Assembly: GCF_014638995.1 (NCBI RefSeq)
Contig: NZ_BMFR01000005.1
Coordinates: 141,792 to 205,791, forward strand
Direction: 5' to 3'
From: Virgibacillus oceani
GTDB lineage: Bacteria > Bacillota > Bacilli > Bacillales > Amphibacillaceae
Length of the DNA stretch: 64,000 nt
In this document: positions 36,250 to 44,510 of the stretch, piece by piece
Position numbering within the stretch: the first letter of the stretch is position 1
Layout: every line of letters starts with the position of its first letter
Program-made: the position numbers and the translations under genes
Notes under the pieces: model-generated
Told to the model about the DNA's origin: nothing
Seen by the model: the letters and a program-made list of their open reading frames with translations, nothing else
The model's database searches: none

Positions 36250-37122
36250 TTATTTCATTATTATTTTTCTCATCATTTGAGTAAATAAACTGCTTGTATT
36301 TGTACTTTGTTGAGTCGCGTCTTCCATATTTACATCTACAGAACCTAATTGATGTCTTAAAACCACTTCATTAAACCCTTTATACAAATCATCATAATAT
36401 TGTTGTGTAAAATGCCAAGGTTTGTTTCCCCATAGGTGATCATAGTCACCGAAATATGTTTTGCTTTGCATTTCTATAAAATCGAGATCATACTTTTCAG
36501 CAAGCGTTTTATATAATTTATCATACAATTTATTATCCCTAGCTACTGTCCCGCATATTTTAGGGCTATAATTGACGGGATAGCCTTCCTTTGTCATATA
36601 TGAAAATGCTTCGGAAAACTTTGTAATAACAATCCTGCAATTTGGTATACTTTTCTTAACCCATTCATAAAAACGCGCAAAATTTTCGTGAAACAAATCC
36701 AAATATTCATCGTCTCTGAAAATGTTCAATTTTTGTTTATAATGGCCTTCTTTAAAATAAACTGTTTTTCTGAAACCATTAGGGTTATTTGTTAGATACC
36801 CATCTTCTGTTTTGACAATTCCATATTTCACATCTGTATATAAATCAAAAATGATATAATCCGGTTGTTTTTCCATTAACTCATCTCTATATAATTTATC
36901 AATATCCCTTGCTGTAGTTTTCTTTTGTAATTTAGATACTTCTCCAGTAAACTCTCTTTGGTTATCATTAACATATGTTTTATCGGACATGAAACTAATC
37001 ATTGATGTTTGCCAGGCAGTGGAAACACATTCATATGTATCCTTATAATTACTAATAAACTTACTGTTAAATAATCCTCTTGTTACACAACTGCCTATAA
37101 TTGATATTTTTAATTTTTTCAA
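36250..37122 (-). CDS. DUF6270-like protein (SGNH-like fold)
   Basis: About 290 residues. The N-terminus KISIIGSCVTRGLFNS and the C-terminal DHLWGNKPWHFTQQYYDDLYKGF resemble the DUF6270 family, often found in polysaccharide loci; the GSC and the late W-H suggest an SGNH-hydrolase-like arrangement with Cys or Ser as nucleophile. The frame is open from 37176, but TTG at 37122 has a GGGGGG site nine bases upstream and puts the conserved strand at the N-terminus. No signal peptide. It stands alone between the permease and the glucitol-type PTS operon. Activity unknown; esterase or acyltransferase is possible. Confidence 0.65.
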   Translation of the reverse strand: MKKLKISIIGSCVTRGLFNSKFISNYKDTYECVSTAWQTSMISFMSDKTYVNDNQREFTGEVSKLQKKTTARDIDKLYRDELMEKQPDYIIFDLYTDVKYGIVKTEDGYLTNNPNGFRKTVYFKEGHYKQKLNIFRDDEYLDLFHENFARFYEWVKKSIPNCRIVITKFSEAFSYMTKEGYPVNYSPKICGTVARDNKLYDKLYKTLAEKYDLDFIEMQSKTYFGDYDHLWGNKPWHFTQQYYDDLYKGFNEVVLRHQLGSVDVNMEDATQQSTNTSSLFTQMMRKIIMK

Positions 37123-37404
37123 AAGATAATTCCCCCCTAAAGTAATGCGTGCATCTATATTAAAGTTTTCACCCATAAATGTATTTCTATCCTATTTAAC
37201 AAGAATCGAATATGTTTCTAAAGTGTGAACATGTACTGGATAGTTTATCTCCATGATGCCTGTCTATTTTTTCACTCTTGTTAAAGAGTCAAGATATTAT
37301 ATTATTCGTTTAGGGGGCTAAATTGATGTGGGTATTGGAGATATTGTCATAGGATTGTTAAAAGACAAATAAGAATTTAAATCAAAAAAATTTGATTTAA
37401 TAGG

Positions 37405-37435
37405 AAATAAAAAGTGAGGAGTGACCTCCCCACTT
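37405..37435 (-). terminator. Terminator of the glucitol-type PTS operon
   Basis: On the minus strand AGTGGGGAG pairs with CTCCTCACT (one mismatch), followed by TTTTTATTT. It begins right after the stop codon of the SAF-domain oxidoreductase gene. The remaining 37123-37404 region holds only short A/T-rich repeats and no gene. Confidence 0.88.
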
Positions 37436-37436
37436 T

Positions 37437-38738
37437 CTAAGACAACCAATTATCCTGCAATTCCCGCAAAGACCAAATTGTAGAACGTTTTGTCTGGGTA
37501 ATAGCATCATACGTTATAATGTCACCTTTTTTCACAGACTTTTTCATAACAACATTTTTATCTACAAGTCCAATCGGCAATGCATTTTGTTTCCTTGCTT
37601 CTTCCTTAACTAAGATTTTCGCATAGGCTGTAAATCCACCTATACCATCTAGGGACTCACCTTCATTTAAATCCTTTTTGGCAACTGCAACTGATTCGGC
37701 AACCATCCCGTGCCATGGGGCAATTGTTGGCGTATGGTCCAGATATGCTTTGGCTATTGACAGTGGTGTTTCCAGGCTCGCTAAATGGTATGGGCGATAC
37801 AACACATAGTAGGGGCCATCTCCTAATTTTAAATACTGTAATTCATGATTTACTTCTTCGTTTTCGGAAGTAATAATAGCAAATACACCTGGTGCAACAC
37901 CATTAACATATTCAACTACTTTTTTCCTGGAAAATATCCCGCCATCCTCTTTCGGTATTAATAAAGATGCTAGTTCATCGACTGTAGCTGATGGACCATG
38001 CATACCTGCAATATCCGGAATATATCCTGTTGCATTTGCTACTGCAGTCATTTCAACCATTGTTTTCGTTCCGTCTTGGAAGGATGCTAACATTTTCGGG
38101 CTCGCCCCTTTTTGCCTTGCTTCTTCTGCCGCCGTTTCCGGATTTGCATCATAGTTCAGTTTATTATTTTTCCCTTTTCCTAATGCGACTATTTCAAATC
38201 CAACTGCATCCGCAAAATCATACAATTCCATGATGGCTCCTGGTTCGTCACCAGCAGACCCGGTATAAACTACATTTGCGGCGTCAGCCATTTTTTTTAA
38301 AATAGGGCCGACTGTTACATCCGTTTCTACATTTAACATTACAACATGCTTCTTGTTAACAATTGCCCGGGATGCAACACTTGCCCCTACATCTGGTATA
38401 CCTGTAGCATCTACAATAACCTCTATTTCATCAATTTTAGTTAATAAGTCAGCTTCAGTTGTAGCCACAACTTTATGGTCTCTAATAACTTCATTTGCTT
38501 CATCTACATTATTCGTCGCTATAATATCAGAAGAAGCTATTCCAGCAGTCTCATAAGCATGTTTCACATTCTCCAGTGCAATATCTGCCAAGGCTACAAC
38601 ACGCATCCCTTTCATACTTTCAATTTGAGAGACCATTCCTCTTCCCATTTGACCGGCTCCAACTAAACCAACACGAATATATTTTCCTTCGTTTTCTAAT
38701 TGTACTAGCTTTCTATTGATGCCTAACATACGATCCAC
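37437..38738 (-). CDS. SAF-domain NAD(P)-dependent oxidoreductase
   Basis: A 433-residue protein. Residues 20-40 carry a Rossmann loop (GAGQMG, G27-x-G29-x-x-G32), as in homoserine dehydrogenase-like enzymes, and the C-terminal 60 residues (VDKNVVMKKSVKKGDIITYDA) are an SAF domain. It is the last gene of an operon with glucitol-type PTS genes and GutM, so it probably oxidises or reduces the imported phosphorylated polyol or a product of it. Normal sorbitol operons use an SDR-type sorbitol-6-phosphate dehydrogenase, which is missing here. The substrate may therefore not be sorbitol. Confidence 0.78.
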   Translation of the reverse strand: MDRMLGINRKLVQLENEGKYIRVGLVGAGQMGRGMVSQIESMKGMRVVALADIALENVKHAYETAGIASSDIIATNNVDEANEVIRDHKVVATTEADLLTKIDEIEVIVDATGIPDVGASVASRAIVNKKHVVMLNVETDVTVGPILKKMADAANVVYTGSAGDEPGAIMELYDFADAVGFEIVALGKGKNNKLNYDANPETAAEEARQKGASPKMLASFQDGTKTMVEMTAVANATGYIPDIAGMHGPSATVDELASLLIPKEDGGIFSRKKVVEYVNGVAPGVFAIITSENEEVNHELQYLKLGDGPYYVLYRPYHLASLETPLSIAKAYLDHTPTIAPWHGMVAESVAVAKKDLNEGESLDGIGGFTAYAKILVKEEARKQNALPIGLVDKNVVMKKSVKKGDIITYDAITQTKRSTIWSLRELQDNWLS

Positions 38739-38749
38739 TCCTAAACGAA

Positions 38750-39115
38750 TTATTGTTTTGCAAATTTAAGTGTCATATTTTCTGTGAATTTCGGAATAGG
38801 TTTTTGCTCTACAAACATCGTCCCAGGCAATGCCGAGTCGTCCAATTCGGAAAATTTTATTGTACAGTGCCCTAATTCCTTAAGGGTTTGATTTACCTTT
38901 TCGCCGACATGTAAAATTTGATACTTTTCCCCGTTAATATAGAGGAAATCACCCGCTTCAACTTCACCAAGGACTGAATTGTGTTCATGAATAACAGCAA
39001 TTGATTTTAATTCGTCAGGAACGGAATCATTAAAAATAATTACCATATTATCCTGTGAAATCAACTCTACATCCTCACCGATTTCTGTAATGATTGATTC
39101 ATAGATGACCGTCAT
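38750..39115 (-). CDS. PTS glucitol/sorbitol-type EIIA
   Basis: A 121-residue EIIA of the glucitol family. YESIITEIGEDVE at the start and AVIHEHNSVLGEVEAGD in the middle are typical of GutA; a histidine in that segment is the expected phosphorylation site. It passes phosphate from HPr to the EIIB domain encoded upstream. It lies between the IIBC gene and the oxidoreductase gene in the minus-strand operon. Confidence 0.88.
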   Translation of the reverse strand: MTVIYESIITEIGEDVELISQDNMVIIFNDSVPDELKSIAVIHEHNSVLGEVEAGDFLYINGEKYQILHVGEKVNQTLKELGHCTIKFSELDDSALPGTMFVEQKPIPKFTENMTLKFAKQ

Positions 39116-39147
39116 GTTACTACCTCCAAAGATTGTTTGAATTATCG

Positions 39148-40185
39148 TTATGAATAAAGACCGAAGCTAAATAGATATGCAATCACAACCGCTAATGGCC
39201 CTGTAAACTGACGTGAAATAAGTACTGCCGGCACACCGGTTTCAATCGTTTCGGGCTTTGCTTCTCCCAGAGTTAATCCAACAGGAACAAAGTCACAGCC
39301 TACTTGTGGGTTGATGGCAAATAATGCTGGAAGAGCTAATTGCGGCGGAATGTTCCCCTTTCCAATTTCTACCCCGACCAATACGCCTACTACCTGTGCA
39401 ATAACAGCACCAGGACCAAGTAATGGTGATAGTATTGGGACAGAAATAATTATAGACAGAATTAACAGTCCAATAATATTACCTGCTAAAGGTGTTACAA
39501 AGTTAGCTATAATATCGCCAATCCCCGTATAATTAATAATTCCGATAATGACACTTACAAATGCCATAAAAGGCAGGATATTTTTAATAACCTGCTCAAT
39601 TGTCTCTCTTCCTGCTTGATAAAAGACGTTTACAACACTGCCTACACTTCTACCTATCTTTTCAAGAATTGGAACCTTTCGTTCGGGGATTTTGTACCCT
39701 GCTGCTTTTTGTTTGGCACGTTCCTTCAGCTCCTTAGGCGATAGTTTCTCACCCTCTGATACTAGCTTCTCATTGGATTGGTCATCAACTTCTTCAGCTG
39801 CCGCAGCCTCTGTATCTGCTTCAACAATGTTATTTGCTTTTACACCAGAAACAAAATTATCTTCTTTAATAAATTTCATTAAAGGACCTGACGGTGGGGT
39901 TGGTGTAAGATTTACTGTTAATACATTCATTTTTGGATAAACACCACATCTTGCAGTACCGCCACAATCGATTACTACACATGCCATTTCATCACTTTCC
40001 ACTTTATTTTTAAATCCATCTATCGCGATAGCACCTGTCATATCCGCAATTTGTTGTGCAATCGGATGAATGCCTCCACCTGTCACTGAAGCTACATATT
40101 TCTTTTTATCAGTAGGCTGGATCTTGAGTGGCCCGCCCCATCCATTGGATCCTTTTGAGACTTTCACAGCTTTATAGTTAGTCAT
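39148..40185 (-). CDS. PTS glucitol/sorbitol-type EIIBC
   Basis: A 345-residue protein. The N-terminal EIIB part carries [10 protein letters not shown] and [16 protein letters not shown], where Cys74 is the likely phosphocysteine; the C-terminal half (about 175-345) is membrane-embedded. It pairs with the EIIC2 protein encoded directly upstream to import and phosphorylate a hexitol-like substrate. It is the third gene of the operon. Sorbitol is the family's known substrate, but the neighbouring SAF-domain enzyme suggests another polyol. Confidence 0.9.
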   Translation of the reverse strand: MTNYKAVKVSKGSNGWGGPLKIQPTDKKKYVASVTGGGIHPIAQQIADMTGAIAIDGFKNKVESDEMACVVIDCGGTARCGVYPKMNVLTVNLTPTPPSGPLMKFIKEDNFVSGVKANNIVEADTEAAAAEEVDDQSNEKLVSEGEKLSPKELKERAKQKAAGYKIPERKVPILEKIGRSVGSVVNVFYQAGRETIEQVIKNILPFMAFVSVIIGIINYTGIGDIIANFVTPLAGNIIGLLILSIIISVPILSPLLGPGAVIAQVVGVLVGVEIGKGNIPPQLALPALFAINPQVGCDFVPVGLTLGEAKPETIETGVPAVLISRQFTGPLAVVIAYLFSFGLYS

Positions 40186-40202
40186 TCCTATTCCCCCCCT
40201 TA

Positions 40203-40745
40203 TTAACTAGCTTGACTTTCCACTTCCGTATTTTTCTTATTCATCATTCGTAACGTTAGACGCTCCGTAACAATACCCCGAATCAGAATTACAATAATAC
40301 CAACAATAAAGTATCTAACTGCTAACGGTCCAAGCGATAATCCTAATTCCGTAATACCTGCTGCGATCCCCATGTATACGAACAGCTCTGCAGGGTTAGC
40401 GTGCGGGAACAGTCCTGTAATCGGATGAACAAATGAAACAGCCGAGTCATAGAATGCTGGCTTTTGCTTTTCCGGTAAGAACTTTCCAAATGTATACGCC
40501 ATAGGATTTGTTAAGAAAAATACAGCTAATACCGGGAATAGTGTATATCTAAGAATAATGTTTTTCGTACTTTTTTCCGCAAGTCTGTTAATTCGTTCCT
40601 CCCCAATCAAATGAATTAAAGCGTTTATAAAAGTAATCAAAACAACTAATAATGGAATGATCCCGGTTACCAATCCCATGAATTGCTCTCCGCCTGCTTG
40701 AAACATTCCGATAAAACCTTCTGCCAATTTTACTAAAAAGTCCAT
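40203..40745 (-). CDS. PTS glucitol/sorbitol-type EIIC2
   Basis: A 180-residue membrane protein with four to five helices; [35 protein letters not shown] at the start is typical of the SrlA/GutA-type EIIC2 subunit. It forms the sugar channel together with the C part of EIIBC. It is followed at 18 bases by the IIBC gene and preceded by GutM. Confidence 0.9.
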   Translation of the reverse strand: MDFLVKLAEGFIGMFQAGGEQFMGLVTGIIPLLVVLITFINALIHLIGEERINRLAEKSTKNIILRYTLFPVLAVFFLTNPMAYTFGKFLPEKQKPAFYDSAVSFVHPITGLFPHANPAELFVYMGIAAGITELGLSLGPLAVRYFIVGIIVILIRGIVTERLTLRMMNKKNTEVESQAS

Positions 40746-40762
40746 CTCTTCCCCTCCTTAGA

Positions 40763-41131
40763 TTAACTTGCTTTCATTTGTGTTTTTATATTTGAAATTG
40801 CCATAGATGTTGCTGCAAATAACTTATCATCTTCACCAGTATTTAAATCATCAATGTGTTTGTTAACTGCACTTTCATTTAAAGAAAACCGCTGAAATAC
40901 AGTAACACCATACATTTTTTTACTCTCAATCACTGTTCCATTCGTATCACATACAAGAACGACAACTGATCCGACACCTAATTTTCGTTTGTCAACCCCA
41001 ACTCCCAGATAACCAGAAGAATGCTTGCTCATTTCACGAATTGTTTTCTGATAATGCTTTAATTGCATAGCTGATAACAAAATCTGCAAAATCCATAGGA
41101 CTGCAAAAAACAAAATGATTGTTCCCCACAT
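40763..41131 (-). CDS. gutM: GutM-like transcriptional regulator
   Basis: A 122-residue protein with an N-terminal hydrophobic helix (about residues 3-19) and the GSVVVLVCDTNGTVIESKKMYGVTVFQRF core of GutM. In other bacteria GutM modulates glucitol operon expression. Here it is the first gene of the operon, with AAAGGAGGGG before its ATG, immediately downstream of the operator/promoter at 41143-41205. Its helix suggests it may sit at the membrane and sense the PTS state; this is inferred. Confidence 0.83.
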   Translation of the reverse strand: MWGTIILFFAVLWILQILLSAMQLKHYQKTIREMSKHSSGYLGVGVDKRKLGVGSVVVLVCDTNGTVIESKKMYGVTVFQRFSLNESAVNKHIDDLNTGEDDKLFAATSMAISNIKTQMKAS

Positions 41132-41142
41132 GGTACCCCTCC

Positions 41143-41174
41143 TTTACATTTGTTCTATCAACTTACCTTTGTAA
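41143..41174 (-). promoter_or_regulatory. Operator of the glucitol-type operon, shared with the acetoin-type operon
   Basis: On the minus strand TTACAAAGGTAA and GAACAAATGTAAA flank a short spacer; the two halves are direct repeats of ACAAAKGTAA, 19 bases apart. The operator begins two bases after the -10 box, so a bound protein would block the start of transcription. The same 32-bp arrangement occurs at 47842-47873. Confidence 0.8.
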
Positions 41175-41176
41175 CT

Positions 41177-41205
41177 ATTTTAACGATGTACTCGCCCACT
41201 GTCAA
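41177..41205 (-). promoter_or_regulatory. Promoter of the glucitol-type PTS operon
   Basis: Minus strand TTGACA (41200-41205), exactly 17 bases, TAAAAT (41177-41182). The operator follows at once and the gutM ribosome binding site lies about 45 bases downstream. Confidence 0.8.
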
Positions 41206-41285
41206 TATTATTTTCAAAAATTCTAAAAATTACATATTGATTTTCAGCATAAAAAAAGCTCTATCCATTTATAGGATAAAACTTC

Positions 41286-42227
41286 TTATGCCAGTATTTC
41301 CTTTGCGGTTGTGTCATCTGTAATTAATACATCCAGATAGTTATTTTCAAGGGCAGTAGTTATGCTATATGCCTTATACACACCATTTGCTATGGCAACG
41401 ACCTCTTTAACATTTTTTAGATCATGCAAGTCTATTCCAATTACACGATCGTTTAAAGTATGTTTTACTTGCTGTCCATTAGCATCAAAAAACTTTGAAC
41501 TTATATCACCTACCACACTAGCATTCTTCAATTCTTTAATATCTTCATCTTTTAAATAACCAATTTCTTTCATTGTTGAGCCTTGATAGGGATCGCCAAT
41601 ACCAATTAAAGCCATATCAACGTTTTTCCCTTCATTTAACACGACCGAAATATCCTCTGATTCGATAAGCCGATTCTTCAATTCCGCTGTGTCCACCATG
41701 GCCGGTGCATATAAATACGTACAGGTTCCATTTACCTTTTTAGCTAGCTCATAGGCTAATTGATTTGCATGCATCCCGACGTTTTTTCTACCCATTCCTC
41801 CAACCAGTGGAACAATGTACATGGAGTCATGCTTTTGAAAAGGAAATTCTTCTACTACAGCCTCAAGTGTAGTTCCCCATGAAATACCGAGTTTTGTAGT
41901 ATTTGAGATATTATTGCTTATATAAGAAGCAGATGCTTTTCCTAATGTCTTCTTCACCATTTCATCAGATAGACCATCAGTTGAAACAACAATTGCTTCC
42001 TTCAATCCATATTTTTGTTCCAACTGCTGCTCTAATTTGATGGTATGAATATTTTCGTCTTTAATATAGATTTCTACAATTCCTTGTTCCTTTGCGCGCT
42101 GCAGAGCTTTGGAAATCACCGGTCTGGAAACATTATATTTTGAAGCTATTTTAGCTTGTGTCCAGCCATCGAAATAATAGAGTGCTGCGATCTTAGCCAT
42201 CGTTCGTCGATCATCCCACATCATCAT
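41286..42227 (-). CDS. SorC-type sugar-binding transcriptional regulator
   Basis: A 313-residue regulator: an N-terminal helix-turn-helix (about 18-50, WTQAKIASKYNVSRPVISKALQRA) and a sugar-phosphate-binding effector domain (about 60-310, with GISWGTTLEAVVEEF). It is encoded just upstream of the glucitol-type operon, on the same strand, and is the best candidate to bind the operators at 41143-41174 and 47842-47873. The ATG follows GGAGGT. Members usually respond to a phosphorylated sugar. Autoregulation is not supported, since no copy of the operator is seen before this gene. Confidence 0.9.
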   Translation of the reverse strand: MMMWDDRRTMAKIAALYYFDGWTQAKIASKYNVSRPVISKALQRAKEQGIVEIYIKDENIHTIKLEQQLEQKYGLKEAIVVSTDGLSDEMVKKTLGKASASYISNNISNTTKLGISWGTTLEAVVEEFPFQKHDSMYIVPLVGGMGRKNVGMHANQLAYELAKKVNGTCTYLYAPAMVDTAELKNRLIESEDISVVLNEGKNVDMALIGIGDPYQGSTMKEIGYLKDEDIKELKNASVVGDISSKFFDANGQQVKHTLNDRVIGIDLHDLKNVKEVVAIANGVYKAYSITTALENNYLDVLITDDTTAKEILA

Positions 42228-43115
42228 TCACACCTCCAAGCGTAACATCCCTTATTTTATCACATATTTCCAATTTGAAGAAAAATAACTCTAATAGTAA
42301 AACGCTAATAATTTTGCATTTTGCTGCTGTACGATGAAACTTGCTCAAGTTTGGTGAGTCTTGTTCGAGTTCGGTGGTTCCTCGCTCGAGTGGGGTGCGC
42401 CCTCGCTCGAGTGCGGCGCGTTCTCGCTCGAGTTCGGTGGGTTCTCGCTCGAGTGGAGCACGTCCTCGCTCGAGTGCGGCGCGTTCTCGCTCGAGTGCGG
42501 TCGGTCTTCGCTCGAGTTCGATGCGTTCTCGCTCGAGTGAGGCGCATTCTCGCTCGAGTTCGATGCATTCTCGCTCGAGTGGGGTGCGTCCTCGCTCGTG
42601 TAAGGTGGGTTCTCGCTCGAGTTCGATGAGTCCTCGCTCGAGTGGGGTGCGTCCTCGCTCGAGTGGGGTGCGTCCTCGCTCGAGTTCGGTGGTTCCTCAC
42701 TCGAGTTCGATGCGTCCTCGCTCGAGTGGGGTGCGTCCTCGCTCGAGTTCGGTGGGTTCTCGCTCGAGTGAGGCGCGTTCTCGCTCGAGTTCGATGCATT
42801 CTCGCTCGAGTGGGGCGCATTCTCGCTCGAGTTCGATGGGTTCTCGCTCGAGTGGGGTGCGTCCTCGCTCGAGTTCGGTGGGTTCTCGCTCGAGTGAGGC
42901 GCATTCTCGCTCGAGTTCGATGGGTTCTCGCTCGAGTGAGGCGCATTCTCGCTCGAGTTCGATGGGTTCTCGCTCGAGTGAGGCGCATTCTCGCTCGAGT
43001 TCGATGCATTCTCGCTCGAGTGGAGCGCGTCCTCGCTCGAGTGGAGAGAGTTCTCGGTCGAGTGTGGCGCAAACCCGCTCATGTCCAAGTCTTTTATACA
43101 ATAACAAAACAGCCT
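42228..43115. other. Gene-free region between the SorC gene and lpd, filled by a tandem array
   Basis: Most of this interval is the repeat array at 42340-43092. The left part (42228-42339) is AT-rich and contains the promoter region of the SorC gene. Open frames across the array exist on both strands but are a by-product of a 21-base period; none has a convincing ribosome binding site. Confidence 0.7.
42340..43092. repeat. GC-rich 21-bp tandem array 1 (about 36 units)
   Basis: Units carry the conserved core CTCGCTCGAGT, followed by about 10 variable bases rich in G and C. Unit starts run from 42381 to 43074 (693 bases) as exactly 33 periods of 21, with no indel; two degenerate units precede. 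Units at both edges decay in sequence. Core bases are almost invariant, while the linker changes at a few positions between a limited set of forms. Each core holds the palindrome CTCGAG, and CTCG-CT-CGAG could form a mini-hairpin. The array ends about 24 bases from the lpd stop codon. No function is known. Confidence 0.92.
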
Positions 43116-44498
43116 TTAACTATAATGAATTCCTTTGCCAAGCCATGCACCAGCCGTTTCAAACAAAGATTCAGATATAGTTGGATGCGGAAAAACCATA
43201 TTTTCCAATTCTTCCACTGTTCCTTCCAGATGCATAAAGGATGTTCCTTGGCTAATCATTTCCGTTACGTGGGAGCCAACCATTACAACACCAAGTATTT
43301 CTCCATATTTTTCTTCAGCAATAATTTTCATAAATCCTCGGTTTTCACCGGAAGCAATTGCCTTTCCATTCGCAGCAATATCGACCTTTTTTACTTTGAC
43401 AGCATATCCCGCTTCCTTAGCATCTGATTCACTCAAGCCGACACTGGCGATTTCTGGGAACGTATAGACACATCGTGGTATGATTGCTTCTTTGTTAGTT
43501 GCTATTCCAACAATGTGATTGATCGCTCTTATTCCCTCATCACTTGCCGCATGTGCTAGCTGATAGCCGCCAATCAAATCACCAACAGCATATATGCCTG
43601 GAGCAGACGTTCCCATATTTTTATCGACTTTGACAAATTTACCATCAAATTGGACAGAAAGCTTTTCAATACCAGTAAGGTTCGGCGTTCGTCCAACTGA
43701 AACCAGCACACTATCCGTTTCTATTGTTTGCTGTTTCCCCTGCTTATCCATATCCACAATTATGTGACCATCGCTATTACGAAACCCGGTAATTTTCGTA
43801 TTTGTATGAATTACCACACCGTTTTTCTCCAATTGAGAAGCTAGATAATCCGAGGCATCTGCATCTTCATTCGGTAAAATTCGGTCAGCCATTTCGACAA
43901 TTTCTACTGTTGTATCTAAACTATTAAATATACAGGCAATTTCCAATCCAATGGCACCACCGCCGACAATTACCATATGAGATGGGACTTCCTTTAAGTC
44001 AAAAATGGTGTCACTTGTATGATAGGAAATAGTATCTAAACCAGGTAACTCAGGCACAAATGGAGTCGACCCGTTTGCCAGCAGAACGTTCTTTGCTTGT
44101 ATCTTTTGTGTTTCATTAACTGATGAAATAGTTACCGTTTTATCATCAGCAACTGTTCCATAACCATTAAATAAGGTTATTTTATTTTGCCGCAGCAATC
44201 CTTTAATTCCATTTCTTAGCTGGTTAACTACTTTGTTTTTCCGGTTCACCATGGCATCGATGGAAAAGGAGAAATCGTTTACGGTTATGCCATACGTTTT
44301 CGACTCTTTAATTTGCTCGATTACTTCTGCATGCTTTAATAAAGTTTTCGATGGAATACACCCTCTGTTAAGGCACGTACCACCCAGTTCTCTTCCTTCA
44401 ACCAATGCAACAGACAGTCCTAGTTTAGCTGCACGAATCGCTGCAGCATAGCCACCGGGACCGCCTCCAATAACGACTAAATCAAATGATTTCATCAA
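43116..44498 (-). CDS. acoL: Dihydrolipoyl dehydrogenase (E3) of an acetoin-type complex
   Basis: A 460-residue flavoprotein disulfide reductase. FAD loop GGGPGG (11-16), redox cysteines Cys42 and Cys47 in GGTCLNRGCIPSK, a second dinucleotide loop (GGGAIGLE) and the C-terminal HPTISE with the catalytic His are all present. It reoxidises the lipoyl group of the E2 protein encoded just upstream. It is the last gene of the four-gene operon. The gene symbol is assigned by position in an aco-like operon; the protein could equally serve other 2-oxo acid dehydrogenases. Confidence 0.9.
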   Translation of the reverse strand: MMKSFDLVVIGGGPGGYAAAIRAAKLGLSVALVEGRELGGTCLNRGCIPSKTLLKHAEVIEQIKESKTYGITVNDFSFSIDAMVNRKNKVVNQLRNGIKGLLRQNKITLFNGYGTVADDKTVTISSVNETQKIQAKNVLLANGSTPFVPELPGLDTISYHTSDTIFDLKEVPSHMVIVGGGAIGLEIACIFNSLDTTVEIVEMADRILPNEDADASDYLASQLEKNGVVIHTNTKITGFRNSDGHIIVDMDKQGKQQTIETDSVLVSVGRTPNLTGIEKLSVQFDGKFVKVDKNMGTSAPGIYAVGDLIGGYQLAHAASDEGIRAINHIVGIATNKEAIIPRCVYTFPEIASVGLSESDAKEAGYAVKVKKVDIAANGKAIASGENRGFMKIIAEEKYGEILGVVMVGSHVTEMISQGTSFMHLEGTVEELENMVFPHPTISESLFETAGAWLGKGIHYS

Positions 44499-44510
44499 CT
44501 GACCTGCCTC

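Noticed and set aside
39148..40185. Sorbitol as certain substrate of the glucitol-type PTS
   Set aside because: The operon lacks sorbitol-6-phosphate dehydrogenase and has an SAF-domain oxidoreductase, so the name is kept to the family level.
42340..43092. Possible CRISPR array
   Set aside because: The units are contiguous with no unique spacers of 30 bases or more, the period is 21, and no cas genes are present.
42305..43427. Several long open frames on both strands through array 1, giving Ser-Ser-Glu, Arg-Thr-Arg-Ala or Leu-Ala-Arg-Val repeats
   Set aside because: They arise because a 21-base unit without stop codons keeps every frame open. None has a convincing ribosome binding site, and array 3 with the same style has periods that cannot keep a frame.
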